Assembly (NCBI GenBank): GCA_947382645.1
Contig: CANDAE010000012.1
Coordinates: 1-64,000, forward strand
From: Suilimivivens sp009774465
Lineage (GTDB): Bacteria; Bacillota; Clostridia; Lachnospirales; Lachnospiraceae
Direction: 5' to 3'
Length of the DNA stretch: 64,000 nt
The notes beneath the pieces were generated by a model. The model was not told where the DNA came from. It did no database searches and saw only the letters and a list, made by a program, of their open reading frames with translations. The position numbers were made by a program, and so were the translations under genes. This document shows positions 38,371 through 48,229 of the stretch, in pieces (the stretch's first letter is position 1; the number at the start of each line of letters is the position of its first letter).

Positions 38371-39587
38371 AGTTTTTACACATAGCAGATCTTCATATTG
38401 GAAAAATTGTAAATGATTTTTCCATGCTGGAAGATCAAAGATATATTTTATCACAAATTGCAGATATGGCCAAAGCGGGCGGGGCAAAAGCGGTGGTGAT
38501 TGCAGGAGATGTTTATGACAGGGCAATCCCTCCGGCAGAGGCAGTAACTTTATTTGACGGATTTTTAAATGAATTGTCTCAGATGGGAATAGAGGCAGTG
38601 ATGATCAGCGGAAATCATGACTCGCCGGAACGACTGTCTTTTGGGGAAAGTCTGCTTTCCAGACAGGGAGTTCACATTGCAGGAATCCAAAAGGATGCAT
38701 TAACAAGGGTGCGCTTTCAGGAAAAAGGGAAGGAGACGGAGTTTGTGCTTTTACCCTTTGTTAAACCGGCTCAGGTGGGAGTAAGAACCAGCCAGGAAGC
38801 GGTGGAGCTGCTTTTAAAGCAGTACTGGGAGGAGGAAGGCATGCCGGAAAGAGAGGACGCAGAAGATATAGGCATCCTGCATAAAGAAAAACAGCAGATG
38901 CAGATTTCAAAGACGGGGAAGAAAAACAGGGTTCTGGTCACTCATTTTTTTGTGACAGATGCAGGAAGGGAGCCAGAGCTTTCCGAGAGTGAAACCACCA
39001 TTCATGTGGGAGGACTTGATAATGTGGACGTCTCTTTGTTTCAGGGCTTTGATTATGTGGCATTAGGGCATATTCATAAGCCTCAGAGAATCGGCACCTA
39101 TCCGGTATGGTATGCAGGCGCTCCCCTGCAGTATTCTTTTGGGGAAGCGGGAATGACCAAGGCGGCCCTTATGGTGACACTGGATGAGCAGGGACTTAAG
39201 GAAGTGGAAAAACTGCCCCTTTTTCCCATGCGGAGCATGAGAAAAATAGAGGGAACTTTAAAGGAGCTTTTAGAGGCGGCAGCAGAAGAATACCCGGAGG
39301 CGCAGGAAAACAGACAGGATTATATTCAGGCGGTTTTAACAGATCAGGGGGAATTGATTGATCCTATTGGAACCCTTCGCAGCAGATATCCCAATGTAAT
39401 GCAGATTGTAAGAAAAGAGACGGAAATCTCTTTACTGAAAGAGGAATCCGTACAGGAACATACCATCGTTGAAAAGAAAGATACATTAGCCATGTTTGAG
39501 GCTTTTTACCGGGAAGTAAGGGATGCGGCCCTTTCAGATGAGGGAAAAGAGATTATGGCGGATGTAATTAAGGAATTGGAAGGATAG
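38367..39587 (+). CDS. sbcD: DNA repair exonuclease subunit SbcD (Mre11-like)
   Basis: A 406-residue calcineurin-like nuclease with the Mre11/SbcD motifs in order: HIADLHIGK, GDVYDR, GNHDSPERL, and a late ALGHIHKPQ. It works with SbcC to process hairpins and blocked DNA ends. The protein carries a modest insert after residue 145 (EEGMPEREDAEDIGIL) before the VTHFFV strand. ATGA overlap with the PHP gene and 10 bp before sbcC indicate one operon. Confidence 0.94.
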   Translation: MKFLHIADLHIGKIVNDFSMLEDQRYILSQIADMAKAGGAKAVVIAGDVYDRAIPPAEAVTLFDGFLNELSQMGIEAVMISGNHDSPERLSFGESLLSRQGVHIAGIQKDALTRVRFQEKGKETEFVLLPFVKPAQVGVRTSQEAVELLLKQYWEEEGMPEREDAEDIGILHKEKQQMQISKTGKKNRVLVTHFFVTDAGREPELSESETTIHVGGLDNVDVSLFQGFDYVALGHIHKPQRIGTYPVWYAGAPLQYSFGEAGMTKAALMVTLDEQGLKEVEKLPLFPMRSMRKIEGTLKELLEAAAEEYPEAQENRQDYIQAVLTDQGELIDPIGTLRSRYPNVMQIVRKETEISLLKEESVQEHTIVEKKDTLAMFEAFYREVRDAALSDEGKEIMADVIKELEG

Positions 39588-39597
39588 AAGCGGAATT

Positions 39598-42198
39598 ATG
39601 AAACCGGTGAAACTGACTATTTGCGGATGGGGGCCTTATAAGGAAAAACAGGAAATTGATTTTTCAGGTTTTAAAGACAGAGGGATTTTTTTGATTACCG
39701 GACCTACCGGTGCAGGAAAAACCACTGTTTTTGATGCCATCACCTATGCACTGTATGGAAACATGAGCGGAGAAGTCAGGGAAAAAAACAGTGTCCGCAG
39801 TGATTTTGCCAGGGCGGATACCCCTACTTATGTGGAGCTTTCCATGACGCATAATGGAGAAAGCTATACCATCTACAGAAACCCCGAATACCTTCGCCCC
39901 AGCAAACGAAAAGGTGCAGGAGCGCTTACCAGAGAAAAGGAACGGGCTGTTTTTACGGGGCCGGACGGAGCGGCAGTGGAAGGCAGCAGTGAAGTCACCC
40001 GTGCGGTACAGGAGCTTTTAAAACTGGATTACCGCCAGTTCAAGCAGTTGTCCATGATTGCACAGGGGGAATTTACAAAATTTTTATCTGCTTCTTCCCT
40101 GGAAAAAACAAAAATTTTTCGGGAAATTTTTGGTACGGAGATTTACGAAAAAACAGCTTCCAATCTAAAAAAGAGGTCGGGAGAAGTCTACAGACAGATT
40201 ATGGAATTCCGTCATAAGATGGACGAAGATATTGATATGCTGCAGCGGGATGGAATTACGGAAGAAACGGAAGGCAGCTATTTTTATCAGGGAATGATTT
40301 CCAGTTTGGAAAAGCAGGTGAAGGAATTAAGAAAGGAAAGCAAAGACTGTCAAAAAAATTTATATGAAAAGGAAGAGCAGGTGCAGGCGCTTACCACCAG
40401 GCTGGCAAAGGCTGAGAAAACGGCAGGACTTCTTGATAAGCTGGAAGCGGAAAAGCAGCGGAGAAAAGAACTCTGTGCCAGAGAAGAAGAAATGGAAAAG
40501 AAGGCTGTTCTTTTAAGGAAGCAGGAAAAAGCAGCCTCCTTAAAAACAGAGGAGTCACAGTTAAATGCAATAGAGGAAAAGAATGTTTCTCTTTGGAAAG
40601 AGATAGGGGCAGTTTCAGAGGAGATAAAAAAATTGCAGGCGCAAAAGGCGGAGGAAGAAGAGCTTTACAGATGCAGGCAGGAAACTTTGGCTGCCTATCA
40701 GGAGGAAAAGGAACAGGCACAGGCGGAAAATCTGCTTGCCAGGGAGAAAAAGGCGGAAAAAGATAAGAAAGATGAGTTATGTAAACTTCAAGAAGCCTAT
40801 TTGTGCGCTGAGCAGGAGGAAGAAAAGGCAAAGGCTCTTTACGAACAGGCGGATAAGGCCTACCGGCATGGAATTGCCGGTATTCTTGCCGCAAAACTAT
40901 CGGAAGGGGCGCCCTGTCCGGTATGCGGTTCCATTCACCATCCGCAGCCTGCTGTAGTAAATGATGCGCTTTTGGGAGAGGAAGAAGTAAAAGAGTTAAA
41001 AGCGGAATTTGAGGAAAAGCAAAAAGAGAGAGTTACTCTTCATGGAAAAACAACCGGGTATCTTGCACAGGTTCAGGAACTTAGTGTGCGGGTGGAAGCC
41101 CTTGAAAAAGACTGTTTTCATATGGCGGAGAGAAGAAAAAAACGTAAGGAAGTCATAAATGGGTATATAGATGCCTATAGTGAGGAAGAATTTAATATTA
41201 TTTTACGAAAATACGAACAGCGGCTTGCAGTACTTGGAGAAAAGGAACAGCTGCTTGAAAAGAAAAAGAAAGACCATTTAAAGGAAAGTGAAGAGTTAAG
41301 CCGGCAGCAGGAAAGCTTTCAGGAAAGATGCCTGTTGCTTGGATTTGAAACAAAAGAAAGCTATAAAAAGGCGCTTGCAGACGAACAGGCTATGGGGAAG
41401 CTCAGGGAAGAAATTCAGAATTACCGCCAGGAATGTGGTTTAAACAGTGAAATGATTCTGCATCTTGAGGAAGAGACGAAAGAGGAAAAAAGAGAGGATA
41501 TGAAACTGCTTACAGAAAAGGTACAGCAGGCGGTACAGGAAAAAAAGGGGCTTCTTGAGGAATACAGGGAGTTGGAAAACCGCTTTCAGAGTGTGAAAAA
41601 AGTGCTTTCCTCCTTAAAAGAAAAAAATGGAAAACTGGATGAACTGATGAAAATCTATAGTCTGGTTAAGGATCTGGATGATGCGGCAAACGGAAATAAC
41701 AAAAAGCGGCTGGTGTTTGAACAGTATGTGCTTGCTTCCTGTTTTGAGGAGATTCTCCATGCGGCCAATATCCGTCTTTCCTGTATGAGCGGCGGCAGAT
41801 ATAAGATGCGCAGGGTAAAGGAGATTTCAGATGGCCGCAGTAAGGATAATCTGGAAATTGAGGTGATGGATTATTACACCGGCAAATACAGATCGGTAAA
41901 GACTTTATCCGGCGGAGAATCCTTTAAGGTATCCTTATCTCTTGCCCTTGGCATGAGTGATGTGGTACAGAGCAGAAGCGGAGGGCGCAGGGTGGAAACT
42001 CTCTTTATAGACGAAGGCTTTGGAAGCCTTGACAGTGAATCTTTAGAGCAGGCTTGCGTTACATTACAGAGTCTGGTGGAAAAAAACAGACTCATTGGGA
42101 TTATTTCCCACGTGCCTGAACTGGCGGAAAAAATTGGAGATCAGATACAGATCCGCAAAACAAATGCTGGTAGTGAGGCTGTTATTATGTTATCTTAG
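39598..42198 (+). CDS. sbcC: DNA repair ATPase subunit SbcC (Rad50-like)
   Basis: An 866-residue SMC-like ATPase. Walker A GPTGAGKTT is at residues 35-43, then a long coiled coil interrupted by the zinc hook CPVCG (Cys440, Cys443). The C-terminal ABC signature LSGGESFK and Walker B LFIDEGFGSLD follow. It is shorter than E. coli SbcC (about 1,050), mainly from shorter coiled-coil arms. It forms a complex with the SbcD encoded just upstream. Confidence 0.94.
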   Translation: MKPVKLTICGWGPYKEKQEIDFSGFKDRGIFLITGPTGAGKTTVFDAITYALYGNMSGEVREKNSVRSDFARADTPTYVELSMTHNGESYTIYRNPEYLRPSKRKGAGALTREKERAVFTGPDGAAVEGSSEVTRAVQELLKLDYRQFKQLSMIAQGEFTKFLSASSLEKTKIFREIFGTEIYEKTASNLKKRSGEVYRQIMEFRHKMDEDIDMLQRDGITEETEGSYFYQGMISSLEKQVKELRKESKDCQKNLYEKEEQVQALTTRLAKAEKTAGLLDKLEAEKQRRKELCAREEEMEKKAVLLRKQEKAASLKTEESQLNAIEEKNVSLWKEIGAVSEEIKKLQAQKAEEEELYRCRQETLAAYQEEKEQAQAENLLAREKKAEKDKKDELCKLQEAYLCAEQEEEKAKALYEQADKAYRHGIAGILAAKLSEGAPCPVCGSIHHPQPAVVNDALLGEEEVKELKAEFEEKQKERVTLHGKTTGYLAQVQELSVRVEALEKDCFHMAERRKKRKEVINGYIDAYSEEEFNIILRKYEQRLAVLGEKEQLLEKKKKDHLKESEELSRQQESFQERCLLLGFETKESYKKALADEQAMGKLREEIQNYRQECGLNSEMILHLEEETKEEKREDMKLLTEKVQQAVQEKKGLLEEYRELENRFQSVKKVLSSLKEKNGKLDELMKIYSLVKDLDDAANGNNKKRLVFEQYVLASCFEEILHAANIRLSCMSGGRYKMRRVKEISDGRSKDNLEIEVMDYYTGKYRSVKTLSGGESFKVSLSLALGMSDVVQSRSGGRRVETLFIDEGFGSLDSESLEQACVTLQSLVEKNRLIGIISHVPELAEKIGDQIQIRKTNAGSEAVIMLS

Positions 42199-42254
42199 AA
42201 GTAGCGGTGTTAAAAAGCATAAAAGGATAAATGGAAGATTTGGGAGGTATTTAC

Positions 42255-43658
42255 ATGGAAAAGCAGTTTGATGTGATTATTATTGGTGCAGGCCCGGGAG
42301 GTATTTTCTGTGCCTATGAATTATTAGATAAGAAAAAAGATTTAAAGGTATTGATTGTGGAAAAGGGGCGTTCCATTGAAAAGCGTCAGTGCCCCAAGCG
42401 GATTACCAAACAATGCGTAGGATGCAAACCCTGCTCTATCACCACCGGGTTTGCCGGTGCAGGAGCATTTTCCGATGGAAAGCTTTCTCTTTCCCCTGAT
42501 GTGGGCGGAAATCTGCCGGCAATTTTAGGCTATGACGAGACACAGAAATTAATTAAAGAATCAGATGACATTTACTTAAAATTTGGCGCAGATACCAGTG
42601 TTTACGGGCTGGACCGACAGGCAGAGATCAGGGAGATCAGAAAAAAGGCCATCAATGCAAACCTAAAGCTGGTAGAGTGCCCCATCCGTCACCTGGGAAC
42701 GGAAGAGGGATATAAGATTTATGAAAAGCTTCAGCATCATCTGGAAAACATGGGTGCAGTTCTTTGCTTTAACACTATGGTGGAAGAAATTCTGGTGGAA
42801 GACGGAAAGGCTGTAGGAATTAAAACAGATAAGGGAGAAAGCTTCTTTGCAGGGGAAATTGTCTCTGCAGTGGGCAGAGAAGGGGCTGACTGGTTTAAGG
42901 ACAAATGTGAGGAAATCGGAATTGAAACCACGCCCGGAACGGTGGATATCGGCGTCCGGGTGGAGGTTCGCGACGAGGTAATGCAGTTCTTAAATGAAAA
43001 TCTTTATGAAGCCAAGCTGATTTATCATACGCCTACCTTTGACGATAAAGTGAGAACTTTTTGTACCAATCCTTCCGGTGAAGTGGCTACGGAATACTAT
43101 GAGGGCGGTCTGGCGGTGGTGAATGGTCATGCCTATAAATCAAAGGATCACAAGACTGATAATACAAACTTTGCCATTCTTGTAAGCAAGAATTTTACCA
43201 AGCCTTTTAAGACGCCTATTGAGTATGGAAAACATATTGCCCAGCTTTCCAATATGCTCTGTGGAGGAAGAATTATGGTGCAGACCTTCGGAGATTTTAA
43301 GAGAGGCAGAAGAACCACGGAGGAGCGTCTTTGCAGAAACAATTTGATTCCTACCTTAAAGGATGCGGTGCCGGGAGATCTTTCTTTGGTATTTCCTCAT
43401 CGAATCATGGTGGATATAGAGGAAATGCTGGTCGCACTTGACAAGATTACACCGGGAATCGCGGCGGATGAGACGCTGCTTTACGGGGTGGAAGTAAAGT
43501 TTTATTCTAACAGGGTAATTGTAAATAAAGATTTTGAGACCAGTATTTGCGGCCTTCGTGCAATCGGTGACGGGGCCGGCGTCACAAGAGGCCTTCAGCA
43601 GGCGTCTGCAAATGGAATCAGTGTGGCCAGAAGTATTTTGAGGAAAATGGAAGTATGA
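42255..43658 (+). CDS. FAD-dependent oxidoreductase / dehydrogenase
   Basis: A 467-residue flavoprotein with the N-terminal FAD motif IIIGAGPGGIFCAYELL and VLIVEKG, a cysteine-rich stretch (CPKRITKQCVGCKPC) and a C-terminal FAD-binding end (GDGAGVTRGLQQASANG). This pattern matches clostridial 'FAD-dependent dehydrogenase' proteins of uncertain substrate. ATG at 42255 follows GGGAGG; ATG 42231 lacks an SD. Its stop overlaps the start of the parvulin gene. Confidence 0.88.
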   Translation: MEKQFDVIIIGAGPGGIFCAYELLDKKKDLKVLIVEKGRSIEKRQCPKRITKQCVGCKPCSITTGFAGAGAFSDGKLSLSPDVGGNLPAILGYDETQKLIKESDDIYLKFGADTSVYGLDRQAEIREIRKKAINANLKLVECPIRHLGTEEGYKIYEKLQHHLENMGAVLCFNTMVEEILVEDGKAVGIKTDKGESFFAGEIVSAVGREGADWFKDKCEEIGIETTPGTVDIGVRVEVRDEVMQFLNENLYEAKLIYHTPTFDDKVRTFCTNPSGEVATEYYEGGLAVVNGHAYKSKDHKTDNTNFAILVSKNFTKPFKTPIEYGKHIAQLSNMLCGGRIMVQTFGDFKRGRRTTEERLCRNNLIPTLKDAVPGDLSLVFPHRIMVDIEEMLVALDKITPGIAADETLLYGVEVKFYSNRVIVNKDFETSICGLRAIGDGAGVTRGLQQASANGISVARSILRKMEV

Positions 43659-44704
43659 GGAAAAAAATAATCCTGCTGTCTTTGTATATCCTGCTGCTTT
43701 TTTCCTTTGCAGGATGTAAAAATAAGGATACGGATACCAAGCTGGTGCTTACTACCGGCTTTAAAAAAGATGAAATTTTCCGGATAGAAACCATGTCCGG
43801 CACACTGCCTGAGATCATGGTATATCTGACCAACGCCCAGGAGCAGTATGAAAGTGTGTATGGAAAAGAAATCTGGAAAACAGATTTAAACGGTGTGACG
43901 CTGGAGGAAAACGTAAAAGAAATGGTATTGGCCGAGCTGGCCCAGATTAAAACCATGAATCTACTGGCACAACAGCATAATGTAACTTTAAATTCCACAG
44001 AGAAAGAACAGGTCCGCGCTGCGGCGGCTGAATATTTTGGTTCTTTAAATGATGCGGAGATTGAGGTCATGCAGGTGAGTCAGGAGACCATTGAAACGCT
44101 TTACGCGGAATTTGCGCTGGCCAATAAAGTATATGAGTATATCATAAAGGATATTAACCCAGAAATCAGTGATGATGAGGCCAGAACGATTACGGTGCAG
44201 AATATTCTGATTAAAACCTATACCCTGGACGGTACAGGGAAAAAACTGGATTTTACAGATGCAGTAAAAGAAGATGCAAGAAAAAGAGCGGAAGAAATCC
44301 TAGCCCTTGCCCGTGAGGAAGGCAGCGATTTTGAAGAACTGGTACTTACCTACAGCGAAGGGGAAAAGGGCACCTGGTCTTTTGGAAAGGGAGAAATGGA
44401 TAAGGAATTTGAGGATATTGCTTTTAATCTGGAAACGGGCGAGATCAGCGGTATCATTGAAACAGATTATGGATTTCATATTTTAAAATGTATCAGCACC
44501 TTTAATCGGGAAGAAACAGATGCCAATAAGATAAAGATTGTGGAGAAAAGAAAGGAAGAAGTTTTTGGACAGGAGTATGATGCCTTTGTGGAAACCCTTA
44601 CAAGAACGTTAAATGAGGACTTATGGGAAAGTGTATCCCTTAATAAAAATGAGGATGTAAAAACCCGGGATTTCTTTGATATTTATAACCAGTATTTCAG
44701 TTAA
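43655..44704 (+). CDS. Parvulin-type peptidyl-prolyl isomerase lipoprotein (PrsA/SurA-like)
   Basis: A 349-residue lipoprotein (lipobox FAGC, Cys21) with a helical chaperone region and a parvulin domain at about residues 175-290 (VQNILIKTY, FEELVLTYSEGE, GTWSFGKGEMDKEFEDIAF, TDYGFHILKC). Such proteins help secreted proteins fold outside the membrane. ATGA overlap with the FAD gene. A weak A/T-flanked hairpin follows the stop near 44725-44750. htpG, another folding factor, follows under its own heat-shock control. Confidence 0.92.
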   Translation: MRKKIILLSLYILLLFSFAGCKNKDTDTKLVLTTGFKKDEIFRIETMSGTLPEIMVYLTNAQEQYESVYGKEIWKTDLNGVTLEENVKEMVLAELAQIKTMNLLAQQHNVTLNSTEKEQVRAAAAEYFGSLNDAEIEVMQVSQETIETLYAEFALANKVYEYIIKDINPEISDDEARTITVQNILIKTYTLDGTGKKLDFTDAVKEDARKRAEEILALAREEGSDFEELVLTYSEGEKGTWSFGKGEMDKEFEDIAFNLETGEISGIIETDYGFHILKCISTFNREETDANKIKIVEKRKEEVFGQEYDAFVETLTRTLNEDLWESVSLNKNEDVKTRDFFDIYNQYFS

Positions 44705-44756
44705 TAAAAATTTTAGAATTAAAAAAAGCCCGGAAATATCAGGTTTTTTCAAATTA

Positions 44757-44783
44757 TTAGCACTCATGTCAAATGAGTGCTAA
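44757..44783 (+). promoter_or_regulatory. CIRCE element (HrcA operator)
   Basis: TTAGCACTC-N9-GAGTGCTAA, an exact match to the CIRCE consensus, lying 102 bp upstream of htpG and just before its -35. Confidence 0.96.
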
Positions 44784-44790
44784 TTTTGTC

Positions 44791-44819
44791 TTGACTTTTT
44801 AAAGATGGGGAATTACACT
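44791..44819 (+). promoter_or_regulatory. htpG promoter
   Basis: TTGACT (44791-44796), 17 nt, TACACT (44814-44819). CIRCE ends 7 bp upstream of this -35, rather than overlapping the start site as in groE operons. Confidence 0.7.
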
Positions 44820-44858
44820 TAATTTTAGTTCTAGTTCAGAGAAAAGGAGTGATTTATT

Positions 44859-47000
44859 GTGGCAGAAAAGCATGGCAACTTATCAATTAACAGTGAAAAC
44901 ATATTCCCAATCATTAAAAAGTGGTTATATTCGGACCACGATATCTTTTTCAGAGAGTTAATTTCCAATGGCTGCGACGCCATAACCAAGCTGAAAAAAC
45001 TGGATATGATGGGAGAATATCCCCTTCCCGAAGGGTTTAAGGGAAAGATTCAGATTCTTGTGAATCCGGAGGAAAAGACGCTTAAGTTTATCGATAATGG
45101 TATCGGTATGACCGCAGATGAGGTAGAAGAATACATTAACCAGATTGCTTTTTCAGGAGCAACGGATTTTATTTCAAAATACAAGGATAAAACCAACGAA
45201 GACCAGATCATAGGTCACTTTGGACTTGGTTTTTATTCTGCATTTATGGTAGCGGATGAAGTGCATATTGACACACTTTCCTGGCAGGATGGAGCAAAGC
45301 CTGTGCACTGGGAATGTGATGGTGGCACGGAATTTGACATGAAAGAAGGGGACAGGCAGGAGGTAGGTACCACCATTACCCTTTTTATCAATGAAGATGT
45401 GCTGGAATTCTGCAATGAGTACAGGGCAAGGGAAGTCATTAAGAAGTACTGTTCCTTTATGCCTACTGAAATTTATCTTTCCAAGGAAAATACCACGGAT
45501 ACCCAGACAATTGATGCGGACGAAAAGCTGGATACGGATACGGTAGTGGAGGAGATTAAACCGGAAAAGGAAGAGGACAAATTAAGATATAAGATCACAA
45601 AGCGTCCCGAGCTTTTAAATGAAACCCAGCCTTTATGGATGAAACATCCCAATGACTGCAGCAAGGAAGAATACCTTGAATTTTACCGTAAGGTTTTCCA
45701 GGATTACAAGGAGCCTTTGTTCTGGATTCATTTGAATATGGATTATCCTTTTAACTTAAAGGGAATTTTGTACTTCCCCAAGATTAACATGGAATATGAG
45801 TCCATTGAAGGTGTAATTAAACTTTACAATAATCAGGTATTTATTGCTGATAATATTAAGGAAGTGATTCCCGAATTTCTGATGCTGTTAAAAGGTGTGA
45901 TTGACTGCCCTGACCTGCCTCTTAACGTATCAAGAAGCGCGCTGCAGAACGACGGTTTCGTGAAAAAGATTTCCGATTATATTTCCAAGAAAGTTGCAGA
46001 TAAACTTTCCGGCATGTGTAAGACAGAAAAGGAAGAATACGATAAATACTGGGATGATATCAGTCCTTTCATCAAATTCGGATGTCTTAAGGATGACAAG
46101 TTCTGTGAAAAGATGACAGATTATATTCTGTTTAAGAATCTGGATGGCAAATACCTGACACTGCCTGAATGTCTGGAAGTGAATAAAACAGATCCTGACG
46201 AAGTGGAAAAGACAGAGGGAGAAGAAAATAAAGAAGACGGGAAAGAAGAAACTTCGGAATCCGAAGCTGCAAAAACTGAAGCTGTAAAAGCCGAAGTTGT
46301 GGATGCAGATGGCAATGTGATAAGTTCTGATTCTGCTTCTGAGACTGATACTGACAGTGAATCGGAGGATGCAGAGGAAGAATCCAAAGAAAAGATCATT
46401 TATTATGTGACAGATGAAAAGCAGCAGAGCCAGTACATCAACATGTTTAAGGCAGCCAAAATGGATGCTGTGATTTTGACACACAATATTGACCAGCCTT
46501 TTGTTTCCCAGCTTGAAGCGAAAAACGAGGGAATTAAATTCCAGAGAATTGATGCGGACCTTACAGATACCTTTAAGTCAAAGACCAGTAAAAAGGCAGA
46601 AAAAGAGTTGGAGGAAGCAGCCGAAGCAATCGGCAAGGTAATGAAAAAGGCCCTTAAGAAGGATAAGATTACTATTAAGGTGGAAAAGCTGAAAAACAAA
46701 AAGATTTCTTCCATGATCACACTTTCCGAGGAAACCAGAAGAATGCAGGATATGATGAAAATGTACTCCATGCCCGGCATGAGTATGGGAGACATGGGAA
46801 GGGAAGGGGAAACCCTGATTTTAAATGCAAACCATCCTCTGGTACAGTATATTATGGACCATACAGAAGGCAGCAATGTAAATATGATCTGCGAACAGCT
46901 TTATGATCTTGCTCTGCTGCAGCATGCGCCCCTTGAACCGGAGGCAATGAGCAAGTTTGTGGCAAGAAGCAATGATATTATGATGCTGCTTACTAAGTGA
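44859..47000 (+). CDS. htpG: Molecular chaperone HtpG (Hsp90)
   Basis: A 713-residue Hsp90 chaperone. The N-terminal ATPase shows RELISNGCDAITKL, IDNGIGMT and HFGLGFYSAFMV. The middle domain shows LNVSRSALQND and the C-terminal dimerisation domain ends near VARSNDIMMLL. GTG start at 44859 with AAAGGAGTG upstream. It is about 90 residues longer than E. coli HtpG because of a charged N-M linker (about 207-240) and a long acidic Glu/Ser/Asp insert at about 441-511 in the middle domain. Control by HrcA is shown by the CIRCE site. Confidence 0.96.
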   Translation: MAEKHGNLSINSENIFPIIKKWLYSDHDIFFRELISNGCDAITKLKKLDMMGEYPLPEGFKGKIQILVNPEEKTLKFIDNGIGMTADEVEEYINQIAFSGATDFISKYKDKTNEDQIIGHFGLGFYSAFMVADEVHIDTLSWQDGAKPVHWECDGGTEFDMKEGDRQEVGTTITLFINEDVLEFCNEYRAREVIKKYCSFMPTEIYLSKENTTDTQTIDADEKLDTDTVVEEIKPEKEEDKLRYKITKRPELLNETQPLWMKHPNDCSKEEYLEFYRKVFQDYKEPLFWIHLNMDYPFNLKGILYFPKINMEYESIEGVIKLYNNQVFIADNIKEVIPEFLMLLKGVIDCPDLPLNVSRSALQNDGFVKKISDYISKKVADKLSGMCKTEKEEYDKYWDDISPFIKFGCLKDDKFCEKMTDYILFKNLDGKYLTLPECLEVNKTDPDEVEKTEGEENKEDGKEETSESEAAKTEAVKAEVVDADGNVISSDSASETDTDSESEDAEEESKEKIIYYVTDEKQQSQYINMFKAAKMDAVILTHNIDQPFVSQLEAKNEGIKFQRIDADLTDTFKSKTSKKAEKELEEAAEAIGKVMKKALKKDKITIKVEKLKNKKISSMITLSEETRRMQDMMKMYSMPGMSMGDMGREGETLILNANHPLVQYIMDHTEGSNVNMICEQLYDLALLQHAPLEPEAMSKFVARSNDIMMLLTK

Positions 47001-47083
47001 AAGATGCTGTTTAAACAATTCAAATTCAGTGTGTGAAGATAGCTGGTGATATACAGCCTGATAAATAAGTAGGTTAACAGATG

Positions 47084-47112
47084 GCAGGGACTGTTTGAGT
47101 CCCTGCTTTTTC
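47084..47112 (+). terminator. Rho-independent terminator after htpG
   Basis: GCAGGGACT (47084-47092), loop GTTTG, AGTCCCTGC (47098-47106), then TTTTTC. Confidence 0.95.
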
Positions 47113-47187
47113 TGTTAGATAAAGTATATTTGGCGTGATGATGACTGGGAGCATTTTCATCATTATTGAGCTTTTTTGTCAAAAAGA

Positions 47188-47216
47188 TTGACTTTTATAC
47201 AACATTTATATACAAT
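47188..47216 (+). promoter_or_regulatory. Promoter of the AbiE-type pair, giving a near-leaderless mRNA
   Basis: TTGACT (47188-47193), 17 nt, TACAAT (47211-47216). Transcription would start at about 47223, at the ATG (47224) itself. No SD lies before the ATG. Confidence 0.75.
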
Positions 47217-47223
47217 ATGTAGT

Positions 47224-47814
47224 ATGAAAGTCAATAAAAAAGATATTATAGAAGCAAAAATTTCACAAAATCAAGGGATTATACAGATTGCAGATATTGT
47301 TGCAGAAGGTATTTCAAAACAGTATGTAATAAAGTATTTGCAGGACAGGCGTTACGAAAGGGTTGCAAAGGGCATATATCTGGCACCGGATGCATGGCAG
47401 GATGATTTGTATATTATTTCCCTACAATATAAGAAAATTGTCTACTCTCACGATACATCCCTGTATCTGCACGGTTTATCGGAACGGGAACCTGTCTATT
47501 TTACGGCTACCGTACCGAGAGGATATAGGGTAGATTATAAAGGGCAGAGTCCTCTTAAAACGATAACTGTGGTTGAGGAACGATATTCTTTGGGAATGAG
47601 TGCTACTACTACGCCGTATGGACATACAGTTCCCTGCTATAATGCAGAGAGGACTTTATGTGATATTTTCAGAACAGATACAGAGGTGCAGGAAAAGCAG
47701 TATGCTATAAAGGAATATTTAAAAGGAAAGAAAAATCTTCCAAGGCTTATGGAGTATGCCAGGATGCTTCATGTAGAGAAAAAAATCAAACAATATACGG
47801 AGGTACTGTTGTGA
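47224..47814 (+). CDS. AbiEi-type antitoxin / autoregulator
   Basis: A 196-residue antitoxin of the type IV AbiE family: an N-terminal winged-helix (QIADIVAEGISKQYVIKYLQ, RYERVAKGIYLAP) and a C-terminal antitoxin domain (YSHDTSLYLHGLSEREP, YNAERTLCDIFR). The ATG at 47224 is chosen as the family start. An in-frame ATG at 47176 would precede the promoter. In known systems this protein represses its own promoter and neutralises the AbiEii nucleotidyltransferase. Its partner directly downstream (4-bp GTGA overlap) is broken, so it may persist as a stand-alone regulator. Confidence 0.88.
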   Translation: MKVNKKDIIEAKISQNQGIIQIADIVAEGISKQYVIKYLQDRRYERVAKGIYLAPDAWQDDLYIISLQYKKIVYSHDTSLYLHGLSEREPVYFTATVPRGYRVDYKGQSPLKTITVVEERYSLGMSATTTPYGHTVPCYNAERTLCDIFRTDTEVQEKQYAIKEYLKGKKNLPRLMEYARMLHVEKKIKQYTEVLL

Positions 47815-48229
47815 TTCACACATCAAGACAACTGAAAGCGCTGGTAAGAAACAAATCAAATGGTAATAATACCTGTGTTAGCCTATAACTTGGAAACTGT
47901 GCTTGCGGAAAAGATAGAAACCATCATTTTGAGGTGCTTTAAATACAAGAATGAGAGATTATTATGATCTGAAAATTTTATGTGTGGTTAGAGAGAAAGC
48001 AATTAATTATGCAAATTTAACGAAAGCTATCGAAGCTACAAGCCGAAAAAGGGGATCATATGAGTTTTTGTCAGATTCAGGACATATTTTGGAACAAATT
48101 AAGTCGGATGTGGGACTGATGGAACAATGGCAAATATATCAGAGAAAAAATGATTATGCTGCGGATTATACTTGGGAAGATATTATAAGTAATATTGAAC
48201 ATTTATTTAATAAATTGCAAGAGGTATAA
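47811..48229 (+). pseudogene. AbiEii-type nucleotidyltransferase toxin, decayed
   Basis: The start GTG (47811) overlaps the antitoxin stop and encodes VIHTSRQLKALVRNKS, a normal AbiEii beginning. Then the frame jumps to IIPVLAYNLETVLAEKIETII, which belongs to the middle of AbiEii, so most of the nucleotidyltransferase core is deleted. A second break near 47933 (TTGAGGTGC, two bases short) separates it from ALNTRMRDYYDLKIL and an intact-looking C-terminal part to 48229. With the core missing the toxin cannot be active. The deletion plus frameshift means true decay rather than a single sequencing error. Confidence 0.85.

Noticed and set aside
47811..48229. AbiEii break as a single sequencing error
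   Set aside because: It needs both a large internal deletion and a separate 2-bp deletion, so true decay is more likely.
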